In this document: positions 22,247 through 32,892 of the stretch, one piece after another
Numbering within the stretch: the first letter of the stretch is position 1
How the letters are laid out: every line of letters starts with the position of its first letter
Origin: Brachypterus glaber
Taxonomy: Eukaryota > Arthropoda > Insecta > Coleoptera > Kateretidae
DNA: 64,000 bases
NCBI GenBank assembly: GCA_958510825.1
Contig: OY294045.1
Location: forward strand, 12,389,916 to 12,453,915
Reading direction: 5' to 3'
Translations under genes and position numbers: made by a program
The notes under the pieces: generated by a model
Seen by the model: the letters and a program-made list of their open reading frames with translations, nothing else
Database searches by the model: none
What the model was told of the DNA's origin: nothing

Positions 22247-22602
22247 CAGTGCCGGCCTTTGCATGAATTAAGTGAACCCCGTGCTTCAGGGCGCCAGCTC
22301 AGAGAAGCCTTTTAAAAAAATAAGTCGCTTTTTTTTGTTATGAAAAATTAAGAGGTGAGGACCAACTTTCTTGCCAGCTCATTTCAGAGGTAAAGTCTTT
22401 TTCAGAGGTGAAGACCTTTCTTTTTTAGTCATCAAAACTTTCCGGCGAGGGGTAAAATATTTTTGAGAGGTAAGGTCCTTTTTTTCTATTTAGTCATCAA
22501 CATTTTCTGGGCACTTTTCTAAATTCGTAAAACTTTTTTTTAAAATAGGGGCGCTAAACCAGAAGCTTGCTTCAGGGCTCCAAAATTCAAAGGCCGGCCC
22601 TG
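22247..22602. mobile_element. hAT-like MITE with CCGGCC ends
   Basis: The ends CAGTGCCGGCCTTTG and CAAAGGCCGGCCCTG form inverted repeats typical of hAT non-autonomous elements, with inner GCTTCAGGGCGCC and GCTTCAGGGCTCC. The 8-bp flanks, TAGGGAGC and TAAGGGCT, agree only in part. About 356 bp with no coding frame. Confidence 0.6.
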
Positions 22603-23457
22603 TAAGGGCTATAGTAAACATGCTAATTTAAGGTCGTTAAATTAAATCAAAGAATATTTTGTAACTTTGTTAAACAATTATCGGCTTTTTGAATTAACAA
22701 TTGCAAATGTAATTTGATCCAACATTATCTTAAAAGTCCTTAATCTAACAAGTACCGCAACCATAGTATTCAGAGGCGTGCACCAGACCCATTATTTTTT
22801 TTTGCTTTTTATTATTTAATGTTAAATTACCTATTACTCAAAACAGAAGTGATTATTATGTCAAAGTACCAATAATCATTTCAAAAAAAAGTGTAGCGTT
22901 AGTGAAAAAATTGAAAATTTATTATTGCTTTTTTCAGTTTTCCAGAGTTTTTATTCAAAAAGTTGTAGGCTGGGATTTTTATGAAAATGGAGGTGGGGCA
23001 ATTAGGTAAAATGGTTTAATAAATTTTTCAATATTTTTTTCAAAATTTTCTCATTTCTTAAAAAAATAAATAAATAAATAAATAAATATTTTATGAACTT
23101 AGGCCGAGAGTGGTATTCTTTTTACTTACAGCAGGATAAAATTATCTTAAAGATAAAAAATCAAACCAAACCAAATATCCTTTGATATAATTAAGAAATT
23201 TACTTTTAACATCTGGCAGCCCTAATCGTGCAATATTTAGATAAATGGTGATTTGATTTTAAATAATGCATGCAATATTAACATTACACGATACATTTTA
23301 CATTTAATATTAATAACATATTTGTAGAGTCAAGATTTCATAAGGGGTTCGCCAATATTGGCGATAACAGTTTTTGCATTTAACCCCTTCGGCTAAAGCC
23401 GGTTTTTTAAGATATATGGACCTATACCACTTTAATATATGTTTGTTTTATGTTTGT
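22603..23457. other. AT-rich DNA with a TAAA microsatellite
   Basis: A (TAAA)n run lies at about 23062-23086. The rest is unrecognised. CAGAGGCGTGCACCAGACCC at 22772 has a hAT-like look but no partner. Confidence 0.45.
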
Positions 23458-23705
23458 TTTTAACCTCGTACTATTCTACTTAATTAAGCATCCCCTAAGT
23501 CCAGGACTTGTGTGGGCTAGTAGTAGAGGGAACCACCGGCTTTAATTGACTTTCGAACCAATATATCTAGGGAGTACGCCTTCGCCAAATTTAAATTATT
23601 AATTAACTGAAAAAGGCAATCGGCGCCAGTGAGGTTTGAACTCACGATCATTAGATCAGTGTCAGGCTATATCGATGCCATTGACCACTGAGCTAAATCT
23701 GTTTA
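23458..23705 (-). mobile_element. SINE with canonical tRNA head, copy 1
   Basis: On the minus strand the head reads TTTAGCTCAGTGGTCAATGG (A box), then CGTGAGTTCAAACCTCACTG, a B box within a perfectly paired T-arm, then GGCGCCGATTGCC. The body follows: TTTTTCAGTTAATTAATAAT, the GGCGAAGGCG region, AAGCCGGTGGTTCCCTC, AAGTCCTGGACTTAGGGGAT and the 3' end AGTACGAGGTTAAAA. The same body occurs at 27118, 35467, 49485 and 60386, but with a different head. SINEs are transcribed by pol III and mobilised by a LINE partner; no intact partner is present here. Confidence 0.75.
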
Positions 23706-23791
23706 TGGAAAATGAATTTGAGTCAGATACACTTAAAATTTTGCTTAATACATTTAATAACCATTGTAACCAAGCAGGGATATGCGGGCTC

Positions 23792-24151
23792 CTACCACGC
23801 TCTAAATGAAGGTACTAAGTTTAATACCACTAAAACAGAATGCGCACTTATCCCGTATACGAATGTCCAACTGTGAATATTTTGGTGAAAATAACCGTAT
23901 GTGGAGTGAAAGGGGTTAACTGGCTCATACTTGGTTTGACTAAGGCAATCTACGAAAACTTTGCAGGGGCATTGTAAAATCGAGTGACCTAAATTTTCAC
24001 TGCATCTGCCATCTTGGATCCGACATATTAAATCTTGTAATTTTAACATTAGATTTAAAAACCAATTTAAAAAAAAAGGTTCAATTTTAAAAATTACTTC
24101 CGCCATTTTGAATTTTATAATTTTGTCACCTTTTATGTTAGGAGACCCCAA
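23792..24151 (-). other. Unassigned 119-codon ORF
   Basis: A minus-strand frame without recognised motif. It contains KMAEVIFKIEPFF and ICRIQDGRCSENLGH. The CGCCATTTTGAA and CATCTTGGATCC nucleotide motifs under it look like repeat DNA. Composition is close to background. More likely a chance frame in a decayed repeat than a gene. Confidence 0.15.
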
Positions 24152-25330
24152 AACCGGTTATCATTTTTTTTTTCATTAAATTGTACATATAAGTTTCACA
24201 ATACTAAATATACTATTAAAAATATTATTTGTTAAAATTTCGGTTCCGTAAAAAAATATCAAATTTTTACTCCATTTGAAAAATGGAGTGAATTATGTTT
24301 AAACTCTTATGAATGCAATACTCTTCATTTGTTGCCCGTGTTAGATTTCATAAATCATTTGGTATATCGTTCGCAGTACATTAACATAATTTATAAACAG
24401 TTACAATACAAATTTATCAAGGTTGCTTGTCAGAAAAAAAAGCTGAAAGTTGAATTGACATTTTTCTATAAACCCGTAGAAGGACCTGCAGCTCTATTCC
24501 TGACCATTCTTAGATATATTTCTGATTCGTTGTTGTTATGATAAAAAGAATTGCATATTAGCTTTAATAGAATATATTTTATAGCAATAGATAGAAACCA
24601 AAATTAACAACTTTTCACAAGCTAGCCTAGCTCGTTTAATTCAGCGTCATACAAGATTTTTAAGCAAATGTATGAGAAAATTGTTATAAAATAACACTAG
24701 GCAACACGGTTTCTTGCCCTGATTGGAGTCATATGTTTTTTAACTAATTTTGGATGGCTAAAAGCGAATCTGGCCTCAGAATATTTCTATTACCTAAGAT
24801 TTCTGAGAAAAATGAGATAAAAATGTTAAAAAATCATTATTTTATCCCTCTTTTGTTCTAAAATCATGGGAGATAAAAATATTCCGAGGACAAATTTAGA
24901 TTCGGCGACTCAATATTAGTTAATAAATACCCAACTTAAAACATGGAAACTTTAAATTCATAGGTAGAATAAATAGGAATATTATCAAAAAAAAAATAAA
25001 AAAAAATTGATAATGTGACAAAACTAAGTAGGGGTGGAGGGTAAGGAGAAGGGTGCATAAGGGGATAAGCTTATCGCCACGTACTCATGCTAAAAATTGT
25101 CAAAAATCATTACTAGGGGGTCAAAAATGAACTAAAAAAATGTTACGTAATATGGTTCTTATGTAATAAAGTAACATTTTTATGATGTAGAATCATTAAA
25201 AAAACAAACAAAAATACACAATATTTTGTTTTATAAATTATTTTTTAATTGGCATAATTGCCTGTACTAAAAATTGAAAAATAAGAAGTGCTGGAGTTCC
25301 TCTCCTACTCCTTCCTATTTAAATATTTCC
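24152..25330. other. No recognised feature
   Basis: AT-rich DNA with A runs near 24985. One short frame at 24329-24541 shows no motif. Confidence 0.4.
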
Positions 25331-25418
25331 TTTTCCGTATTCTCCTAACCCTCCCTCTCCTTATTCTCCCACCTCTCCCTCTTCTTACTCTCCTACCTCT
25401 TCTTTCTTTGCTTTTTCT

Positions 25419-25647
25419 TCTCCTCCCTCTCCTCCCTCTCCACCCTCTTCTCCCTCTCCTCCCTCTCCTCCCTCTCCTCCCTCTCCTCCCTCTCCTCCCT
25501 CTCCTCCCTCTCCTCCCTCTCCTCCCTCTCCTCCCTCTCCTCCATCTCCTCCCTCTCCTCCCTCTCCTCCCTCTCCTCCCTCTCCTCCCTCTCCTCCCTC
25601 TCCTCCCTCTCCTCCCTCTCCTCCCTCTCCTCCCTCTCCTCCCTCTT
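25419..25647 (+). repeat. CTCCTCCCT nonamer microsatellite
   Basis: About 25 copies of a 9-bp unit, with a CTTCTCC variant near 25446 and a CTCCATCTC variant near 25541. The repeat extends upstream to about 25330 as impure pyrimidine sequence. Because 9 is a multiple of 3, it gives open frames on both strands (LLP or GEG repeats), which are not genes. The strict purine/pyrimidine strand asymmetry and GGG/GG runs on the minus strand could form triplex or quadruplex DNA. Confidence 0.9.
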
Positions 25648-25659
25648 TTATTTCAAAAT

Positions 25660-26269
25660 TTTTAAGTGGAGCTGAGTTGATCAAAGATTTTCTTTCAATA
25701 TTTTCTATTTTTCTTAATGTTTAACTTTCTTATTTTTGAGTATGGTATTCAGTTTCAATATATCCTTACTAAGATTGATTTTTGCTACTAAAAAGTTAAA
25801 GTGTATCGGATTATTCTTACTTATATACTTTAGTACAATTTTTTTTATTTTGCAAAAATGTTTTTTTTTCGAGATCCAAAGTAAACGTATAAGACTCCTC
25901 TGCTGTAAATCTGCGAGAAGTGTAATAAACACATACATACTCAACCTATCCCTGTCCTCCTAAACATTATTGTACACCTGTTTGTATGAATAATTAATAT
26001 TTATAGCCTTGCAATTATACTACTTTGATTTCTATTGGTTGATTTTTTATTTTTATAATGCGTTTATTTTATTTATTAATATTATTGGTTATTATTATCA
26101 CCCATAATTGTTTACGCAAATTTAGTAGGAGGTAACATGGGAGGGAATTTTGAGATTTATAGAATAAATATCATGGAATTCTTTGCCTTTTCTTTATTTT
26201 CATTCTCAATAATAAACCTGAAATTAAAAATTAAAATTAAAAATAATATTAATGCTCATTCTAATGTTT
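25660..26269. other. No recognised feature
   Basis: AT-rich DNA. Overlapping short frames on both strands at 25714-25963 mirror one another and lack motifs. Confidence 0.4.
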
Positions 26270-26485
26270 TAAATTGTATTAAAAAGTGGCGTCCCCTATA
26301 CCTTTTTTATTTATGATTGAATGACGGACGGACAGATGGTTATTTGAAAGTTACTTATTGTTTTTTTTTTCATGAAACACAGTTTTAATTAAGAATTTTT
26401 CGTCTGGGACTTTTTTTAGCGATTTTGGAAAATTCAAAACTACCGTCTTATACTCTTCTCACACTTACGCCCTGTGAATAGTAGA
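26270..26485 (+). mobile_element. Family H element, 3' part
   Basis: Contains GACGGACGGACAGATGG, the ATTTTTCGTCTGGGAC block, AAACTACCGTCTTATACTC and a damaged terminal hairpin ending CCTGTGAATAGTAG. The 5' half is missing. Confidence 0.55.
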
Positions 26486-26826
26486 ATACCAGAAAATAAA
26501 AATAAGTAAAAACAGCAAATAGAGCGATTAAAATGTAAATTAATATTTTATTGTATATCTAAACTGAACATGTTTTACTCAAATCAAGAATATCTTTAAA
26601 CTACGTTTTTTTTTCGTCAATGACTTGAGAAAAGTACTGCAGCTTTAATTTAATTATTTTTTTTTTCAAGCATACTAAAATGTTCATATTTTATAACTGA
26701 ACACACTAGTTAGAAGTGATCTCTTTGACTTTGATGAGAGCCATACTTCAAACTTGTTTGTTAAATATGTAAACAGGTGGTTCACTAGAGATTCTGTGCA
26801 AGAACCTTGGGTGAAATTGATTAAAA

Positions 26827-26937
26827 ATGATTGAAGAAGAATATATGGTTTATACACCTACAAATCTCTCCGAAATTGCAAATGCTACATTAGACAAGTT
26901 ACCATCGAAATCGCGAAAAGTGTACAATTTAGCCTAA
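26827..26937 (+). pseudogene. Possible tyrosine-recombinase N-terminal fragment
   Basis: A short frame of 36 codons starting at an ATG and ending at TAA. It contains LSEIANATLDKLPSKSRKVY, followed after the stop by codons for EK. The pattern LP.KSR..Y..AYEKF is typical of the N-terminal core-binding region of Crypton-like tyrosine recombinases and related insect proteins. Here the stop occupies the position of the usual tyrosine after NLA. No catalytic R-H-R-Y region is present. The assignment rests on one motif. Confidence 0.3.
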
Positions 26938-27117
26938 GAGAAAAATTTAAAATGAGCTAAGGAAGGTTTAAGTTTATTTCAAAAGGATTTTATTGGCTTA
27001 TTTTAATAAAAAAAACATACTTTATTACTGAATAAATTAAATTAAATAGTGTAAGTTCAGTTCTCACCCTAGCCGATTGTTTTTTTTAGTTGATTAATAA
27101 TTAAAACTTTCAAAGCC

Positions 27118-27215
27118 GACAGGTAAAATAAACCCAAGTCGAAAGTCAGTTAAAGCCAGAGGTTTCCTGGACTTAGGGGTTGTTTAATTTAGTAGAATAG
27201 TACGAGGTTAATCAA
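27118..27215 (+). mobile_element. SINE body fragment
   Basis: Contains TCGAAAGTCAGTTAAAGCCA, CCTGGACTTAGGGG and AGTAGAATAGTACGAGGTTA, the 3' half of the SINE body with an internal deletion between GGTTTC and CCTGGAC. The tRNA head is missing. Confidence 0.65.
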
Positions 27216-27218
27216 AAT

Positions 27219-27785
27219 AAGGACAGAAATTTTTAATTTTAAACAAAATTAGAAAAATATTAATTTATTATTCCATCAATCTATTTTCCAATCATCGTAC
27301 AGAGTGATAGTAGTTGTCTACATCTAGCAATAGATAGCGCACTAGTCTACATAAATCTAATGACTATATTCCTTTTGCGAATAAAGTCTAAAAACGTTTT
27401 CTTAATCAGCGTGCAGAGTTGACTCTTGGTACTAAAGAGGGTCAGCAGCCCAAAACTGTCAGTCTATTTATGTCCTACTAATTCTACGTCTAGGTTAGTG
27501 GTACTATGTACTTGAGACACACAAGTCTTCTACTTGCTACCATTCAATGTCTCCAAACAAGGAGAGGTATAAGTAGTTGTCTACATCTAGCAATAGATGG
27601 CGCAAAAGTTTACGTCAATCTAATGACTATATTACTTTTACGAATAAAGTCTAAATTAGTTTTCTTAATCAGAGCGCAGAGTTGACTCTTGGTACTGAAG
27701 AGGGCCAGCAGCCTGAAACTGTCAGTCTACCAATATCACTGTACGATGATTAGAAAAAAGATTGATGGAATAATAAACATTTTAA
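27219..27785. mobile_element. Family A long composite copy
   Basis: The left arm starts AAGGACAGAAATTTTTAATT and the right part carries the complementary CTGTACGATGATTAG and GATTGATGGAATAATAA. Between them, the TAGTTGTCTACATCTAGCAA to GACTCTTGGTACT block occurs twice in tandem (27306-27475 and about 27555-27730). The same block lies outside the short hairpin at 9358-9600. The extreme right end is truncated. No coding frame. Confidence 0.65.
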
Positions 27786-28276
27786 TGTTAATGTCTCAGT
27801 ATGTGACCCTTCTTTTAATCCTTTCTCCTAAATAGCTCATTTCATCAGATACAGTTTTTCCTCAATTTCCTTCAATATATTCTCTCTGACTATTTAATAT
27901 TTAACATTCTCATTTAGCTCCAAATATCCAAGTTTTTCAACCATACAGAATAATAGTCTAAACAAATGTTTTTGAGAATCTTTTTCTAAATTTACACTAA
28001 GAATTTTGTTTTGAATATTTGGAACCCCTCGCAACTTATTGCAATTGTATTCATACTTACGTTTAATAACTAAAGTTCCTAAGGGTTCAAATACACAAAA
28101 TCGTACAGTATTTAACAAGGCAACAAATTCTTAGACTGGTAGACACATTTGACAGTTCAGATTTCTTAATTTCTTCACTTTTATAATTTCTATCTATATA
28201 AATTAAAGCAATTTGATAATTCTTTTTTCTTTGTGTATTATGCTGCCACTATGCATTCATATGCAAGATAAGCAGC
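27786..28276. other. No recognised feature
   Basis: AT-rich DNA. A minus-strand frame at 27894-28118 has no motif. Confidence 0.4.
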
Positions 28277-28444
28277 ATGAATATTCATTTAAAAAACGGA
28301 AACGTATTGCACGTAGACCTTTTTTTATTTAGTTGGCATTCTGATCAGACGATGAAAACAAATTCTTTCGCCAACGAGAAGCTTTTATTAGAAAATCAAA
28401 TAAGAGACATTAAATTGGATGTATTTTTAAATGAAATATATCGG
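28277..28444 (+). other. Exon-like frame ending at a donor-like site
   Basis: An ATG opens a frame whose last part, LLLENQIRDIKLDVFLNEIY, has varied, helix-like composition. It is followed at once by CGGGTAAGTT, a close match to the 5' splice-site consensus. No protein family was recognised, and there is no matching acceptor or second exon. It could be a chance frame in an intron. Confidence 0.15.
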
Positions 28445-28542
28445 GTAAGTTTATTTTTGTTAAAAAATTAATTACTATCATATTTTTAAACACAGCCGGA
28501 AACTTTTTAAAAGTAGAAAAATATAATCACCCGAAGACAAAA

Positions 28543-28771
28543 GGCAACGTTCAAGTATTACGTAATCCAAATTGTACCAAAATTCATACATTTCATAGCC
28601 GGTTTCTTGCGTTATTAAAGCTTGTAAAGATTTCATATTTTGGCTACCGCCCCAAATAGGGGGTGTGTTAGCCAAAAAATAAAATATCTACAGCCTTAAT
28701 AACGTGAAAATCGAGGTATGAAGTGTATGAATTTTAGTACAATTTGCGTTACGTAATACTTGAACGTTCCC
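28543..28771. mobile_element. Foldback MITE with ACGTTCAAGTATTACGTAA ends
   Basis: The left end is GGCAACGTTCAAGTATTACG and the right end CGTAATACTTGAACGTTCCC. Inner arms pair through AAATTGTAC and ATTCATACA. The flanks are A-rich (AAA). A solo end of the same family is at about 16866. The ends resemble those of the element at 32893 in carrying TTACGTAA, which may reflect a shared superfamily. Confidence 0.65.
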
Positions 28772-29170
28772 AAACTTGCTTGTTGTTTTCTGTCATCAGC
28801 AATAAGCAAACGCGTTTTTTTTTATTTTATTCTTGTATAAAGAATTTAAAACCTGTGGGATGTAGTTTCTATACCTACTAGAAATCGTAAGCTTTTTAAA
28901 GATATTGCAGCTTCTTAAAAAGCATTTTGATTTTGACAATCATCACTTCTAAAACCCATTTTTTTTTAAGATGTGAACACCGCACCGTGAGTGACCCTGC
29001 GCGGTTGGCCATCATGCTTTCAGGATTTTTTTTTTTTTGGATATTATTCCAATACATTTAAAACTTTCTTGTCTGGAGACAGCACTGTATAGTTGTGAAA
29101 TTTAGACAATATGTATGGCAGATAAAAAACAAATAGTCCTTTGAAATATGGTGGTGAAAGATGGTCAGGT
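28772..29170. other. No recognised feature
   Basis: Spacer with T runs near 29030. No repeat was recognised. Confidence 0.4.
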
Positions 29171-29275
29171 AGAGTTTAGATTAGTTTAGTTTATTTCTGC
29201 ACTATTACATAAGCATGGAGAGCCCCCAAATAAGCTTTCGGCTTGTGCTAGGGGCTCTCCATTAATTTAGAAAAA
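29171..29275 (-). mobile_element. Non-LTR 3' end with perfect 12-bp stem
   Basis: On the minus strand, ATGGAGAGCCCC (29265-29254) pairs with GGGGCTCTCCAT, and the loop contains AGCACAAGCCGAAAGCTT with its own small AAGC/GCTT stem. This is followed downstream by GAAATAAACTAAACTAATCT, that is AATAAA plus a CTAAA-type tail. The AGCACAAGC core is shared with 6837-7000. No coding sequence remains. Confidence 0.55.
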
Positions 29276-29696
29276 AATAAATTATTCGAATTTTGACATT
29301 TTGTATTTCACAAATATTTCCAAACATCTTCTTCCGCCCTCTCCACCTCAATTTCTACAGGTTCACATCTTCCTTATATATCTTTCCAACCATCATTCCA
29401 AAAATAAATCTGTTTCTTACATTAATTTTTGATTAAAAAAAAATACATAGTAAATTGACTGACATTATGAAATTACGATATATTGGAAATCTTATCGAAA
29501 AGGCTAGTTAGTTGGAAAAAAGTAAATGACACTTGATACGAAAGCTTACTTAAAGATATTTTTGAGAAAGACATAAAAGCTGGAAGAAATGCTGGCTGGT
29601 TCAGAATAAAATACATAAACTAGGTTAGAAAATTTTATGACAAAAAAAGACATTTTGATTTGATTATAATAATTATTGATACACGGACAGAAGTAA

Positions 29697-30165
29697 CAAA
29701 ACAAGCCGTGAAGATATATAATGCTACGCAGTCCATTATATACTATTCACAGTAAATATTATATTGCATTTTCTCAAATACTTAAAACAAAATAATAAAA
29801 AAAAACAAAAGAAAATGATTTTTTTTATTTTGTTTTTAAAAGTCTAACCCCCATAATTCTTTTTGTTTTTGGGGGGATTACTTTCAAACTTGGTAAAATT
29901 GATCCTTATAATAAAAGTAATTTTTCCTGAAAAAGTTACGTTAATCTTCTTTCAGCTTTTTTCGATTTTTTAAAAAGTTTACCCCCGCTTTTTTACTGAC
30001 TGACAGAGACCGACAGAAGAAAAATAAATAAAAAGTTGCTTATTTTTTTCATGAAACAAATTTATATCCAACAATTTTTTGTCTAGGACGATTTTTGAAT
30101 TTTTTTGAAAAATCGAAACTACCGTAGAATTTTATTCTAGGCGCTGTAAATAATATAACTTGGTG
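29697..30165 (+). mobile_element. Family H element, near full-length
   Basis: Starts ACAAGCCGTGAAGATATATA, then TATACTATTCACAGTAAAT. It contains a stretch with TCTAACCCCCATAATTC, CTGACTGACAGAGACCGACA, then TTGTCTAGGACGATTTTTG and AAACTACCGTAGAATTTTA, and ends with a damaged AGGCGCTGTAAATAAT hairpin. It is about 100 bp longer than the 16065 copy in the middle. Confidence 0.65.
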
Positions 30166-30489
30166 ATTAATTTCTGTTAAAATGTGTCTGTTATGAAAAT
30201 AATAATACTTCTGAAACCGTTTTCTGAATATTATAAATATTGAAATTAATTATACAATGAAATTTTGTGTTTTTAATTTATTTTAGTGGATGAATACGGA
30301 TTAATCAGTTAACATATTTGAGGCTATGTTATAGAAGAAATTTTTATTTTGTGTGAAATGATAATAATAACTGTATATGGGCAAAAATAATAGTTAGTTC
30401 AAGACCAAAAGGTCATATATATTTATAAATATTACAGTAAAGGTAAGGCATCTTCTTTTAAAAAGCTTAAAAATAAAAAAGTTTTAGTT

Positions 30490-30545
30490 AGCGGGCGAAA
30501 AAAACTTTTTGGCCCTCGGGCCACAAAGCTCAACTTTTCGCCCGT
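30490..30545. repeat. GC-rich hairpin
   Basis: GCGGGCGAAAA pairs with TTTTCGCCCG, and the loop holds GGCCCTCGGGCC. It is an isolated high-GC fold in AT-rich DNA, with an ACTTTTTG/CAAAAAGT pair extending the region. It may be the end of an unrecognised element. Confidence 0.5.
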
Positions 30546-30904
30546 AAAACATGAACAAAAAGTGTCGCTTTTAGAATCAATCGAATAAAAACATTGTTTT
30601 ATTCAAAAGAGAGCTAGATTATTTAATTTCAAGGACTAAACCATTAGTGTTAAATTAACCATGCTAAATTATATAATATTAGGAACAATAAAAATACATC
30701 ATATATTTATTATATCTACACAAAAAAACTACACTTTTTTTTCTAAATTACCGTAAAAATAATTACTTTAGACAAAAAATACAAAAAAAAAGGAAAAACA
30801 GTATGCAAAAATCTACAAAAAAAAAACGTGTAATATAATCTAAAAAATTAGCAGATGTTATTAAGGAAGTTAAACTCTTTCATATCTATAGAACAACGTT
30901 AATA

Positions 30905-31450
30905 ATAAACAATACGTGAAAATACGTAATTCTTCGCATTCTAGAGTATACTATTCACAGTGAGGAGTATTTTGCGTTTTCTCTCGATATAAATCCCAAA
31001 ATATAATTGCTTCTATGTTTTGCACGCACACGTCCCCCAAAACTGAAAAACTACCGTCGTTACTATTTTTTATCTTAACGATTGTTTTCTTTTCTGCAAG
31101 AATTACGCCAATCAAACTTTTCATTCAGCTTTTTTTCGATTTTTTAAGTTGAACCCCCTGTAACTTTTTTGTTTTCCAGGAAATTATTTTGCAAAATAAT
31201 ACGTTTCCCTCTCTTAGAACTTGATTTTTCCTAAAAAGTGAGTCAATCAAATAATTCTTTCTTGAGTTATCGATGATAACTTATCGTGCTTACAAAAAAC
31301 GTGACATTTGACTGACGGACGGACTGACGGACAAACAGACAGACGAAAATTTTCAGCCACTTAGTTTTTTATGAAATATATTTGTATCCAAGAATATTTT
31401 AATTGGTAAATTATTTTGGCGATTCTGGAAAAATAGAATTGGCCGTATGA
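30905..31450 (+). mobile_element. Family H element, interrupted at its end
   Basis: Contains ATACTATTCACAGTGAGGAG, GCGTTTTCTCTCGATATA, a TTGAACCCCCTGTAAC block, GTGACATTTGACTGACGGAC and TGACGGACAAACAGACAGAC, then a decayed GGCCGTATGATATA end. The palindrome at 31453 begins exactly where the terminal hairpin should be, so it inserted into or replaced that end. Confidence 0.6.
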
Positions 31451-31452
31451 TA

Positions 31453-31675
31453 TATAAACAGAGTTGATACTTTCATTGCAATAATTTTATATTATTTCCA
31501 ACTTTTGGTGAGTTCAATACATACCTATGCCAAATAAGATTATATGTCTGTATACAGACACATAATCTCATGCTGCATAGGTATGTATTAAAGAAACTCA
31601 CCAAAAGTTGGAAATAATTTAAAATTCCTGTTGTCCGACCCTGTTATTGTAATGAAAGTATCAACTCTGTATATA
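31453..31675. mobile_element. Near-perfect palindromic MITE
   Basis: ACAGAGTTGATACTTTCATT at the left pairs with AATGAAAGTATCAACTCTGT at the right. The inner arms pair through CCAACTTTTGGTGAGTT and ACATACCTATG, and ATTATATGTCTG meets ACAGACACATAAT at the centre. TATA sequences flank both ends, consistent with a TA target. About 220 bp, no frame. Confidence 0.75.
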
Positions 31676-31710
31676 AAAAGAGTATAGAATATACGACCGT
31701 GGACAAAAAG

Positions 31711-32808
31711 ATTTTTTTCTACAACTGCTTTAGAATGTAAGCAAATACACACACTTTTCAAACACAGAATGAATCCATTTTAGCTCTAGATATGGTATGA
31801 ATATTCCGTATCAAGTGTTAGAATGAGCACATGTAGTGCCATCTCTTGTTTATAAAAGTAAAGAAAACTGTAGCAAAATTAGCAAAAATATATATATTTT
31901 ACCATGAAATACTGAATAATTTAACGCAATTTAAAGTTTTCCGTTAAAATTACATAAAGTTTATTAGTTTTTCTTAATATTTGACCAGTTTTTTATCAAT
32001 TTAGTTGAAAAAATTAAAACTGCTCCATCTATTGTTAAATATTTAAACCTGATATGTCACAATCTGACATAACCTTAATTTTTTGCATTATAATTTGTAA
32101 ATATAGACACTCCCAAGCAACAAGGTTGTAACTCAAGTTAGACCCATTTTGAGTTATACTCATAGGTAAACGCCTTGAAAAAAGACACACAGGGTGGTAC
32201 TACTCAGGTTTCTCCACAGTCCACTTTAAGCAAAAGTTTACTTAAAATCACTAAAGTAAGAAATTCTAAACTTGAATATTATCAGAAACAAACAGCAAAT
32301 AAACAATAAATACTTAAACAGTTAAATAGAGAATTTTATAAGCTTTCAAATGATGTACCACATGACTTTTCCACTTCAATCACTTACCCACCCTTAAATA
32401 ATAAAAAAAAATATTTTAGAAATTTAGCTTTCGTGAAAAATGACAATATATGAGTTACGGCTTTGTTGCTTGGGGGTATCGATATGTGCCAAAATTAAAC
32501 AAAAACCTTTTATAACTACTGATTTGATAAAATTATTAAATAACATTAATTGCTTTATTTAAAAATATGTGTTTTGTTGCATTTACAATGTCGAGTCACA
32601 AAAAACATTGTTTTAAACCTTGTTCGCAGTTTAAAGCCATACAGTGTTTCAAATTTGCAGTCGAAGAAAAAGTATAGTCTACAACACGTATGGAATAGTC
32701 ATTCCGCGCTCGCGGGACCGTCATACTGGCCTATCGGCTCGTATGACAAACTTTTCGCTCTCGCGGGATATTGTTTATTCCATACTAGTTATAGAATATA
32801 CTATTCTA
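31711..32808 (-). mobile_element. Family B element, copy 3, split by family M
   Basis: Reverse copy of family B. It starts with TTCTACAACTGCTTTAGAATG and ends with CATACTAGTTATAGAATATA. A family M MITE occupies 32104-32482. Copies 1 and 2 show the uninterrupted sequence. Length without the insert is about 720 bp. Confidence 0.7.
32104..32482 (+). mobile_element. Family M MITE, copy 1
   Basis: A 379-bp element with ends TAGACACTCCCAAGCAACAA and TTGTTGCTTGGGGGTATCGA, flanked by TA (32102-32103 and 32483-32484). The inner part carries AGAGAATTTTATAAGCTTTC, ATGATGTACCACATGAC and AGTTTACTTAAAATCACT. The same element, reversed, is at 48027-48427. Its insertion site in family B can be read directly from copy 2. 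Confidence 0.8.
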
Positions 32809-32892
32809 GGTGTGCTTGACCTTACTTTGCACTGCTATATTTGATTATAACCAAATCCTGCTATATTTGTATAACTAAATCGAGTGATATTA

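Noticed and set aside
23630..23705. Functional tRNA gene on the minus strand
   Set aside because: It is joined without terminator to a repeated SINE body and lacks a proper anticodon arm.
25288..25684. Long LLP-repeat and GEG-repeat open frames
   Set aside because: They are produced on both strands by the 9-bp microsatellite, whose period is a multiple of three.
28340..28365. Hammerhead ribozyme core (CTGATCAGACGATGAAAAC)
   Set aside because: The conserved CTGATGA is not matched, and no stems I and III could be drawn.
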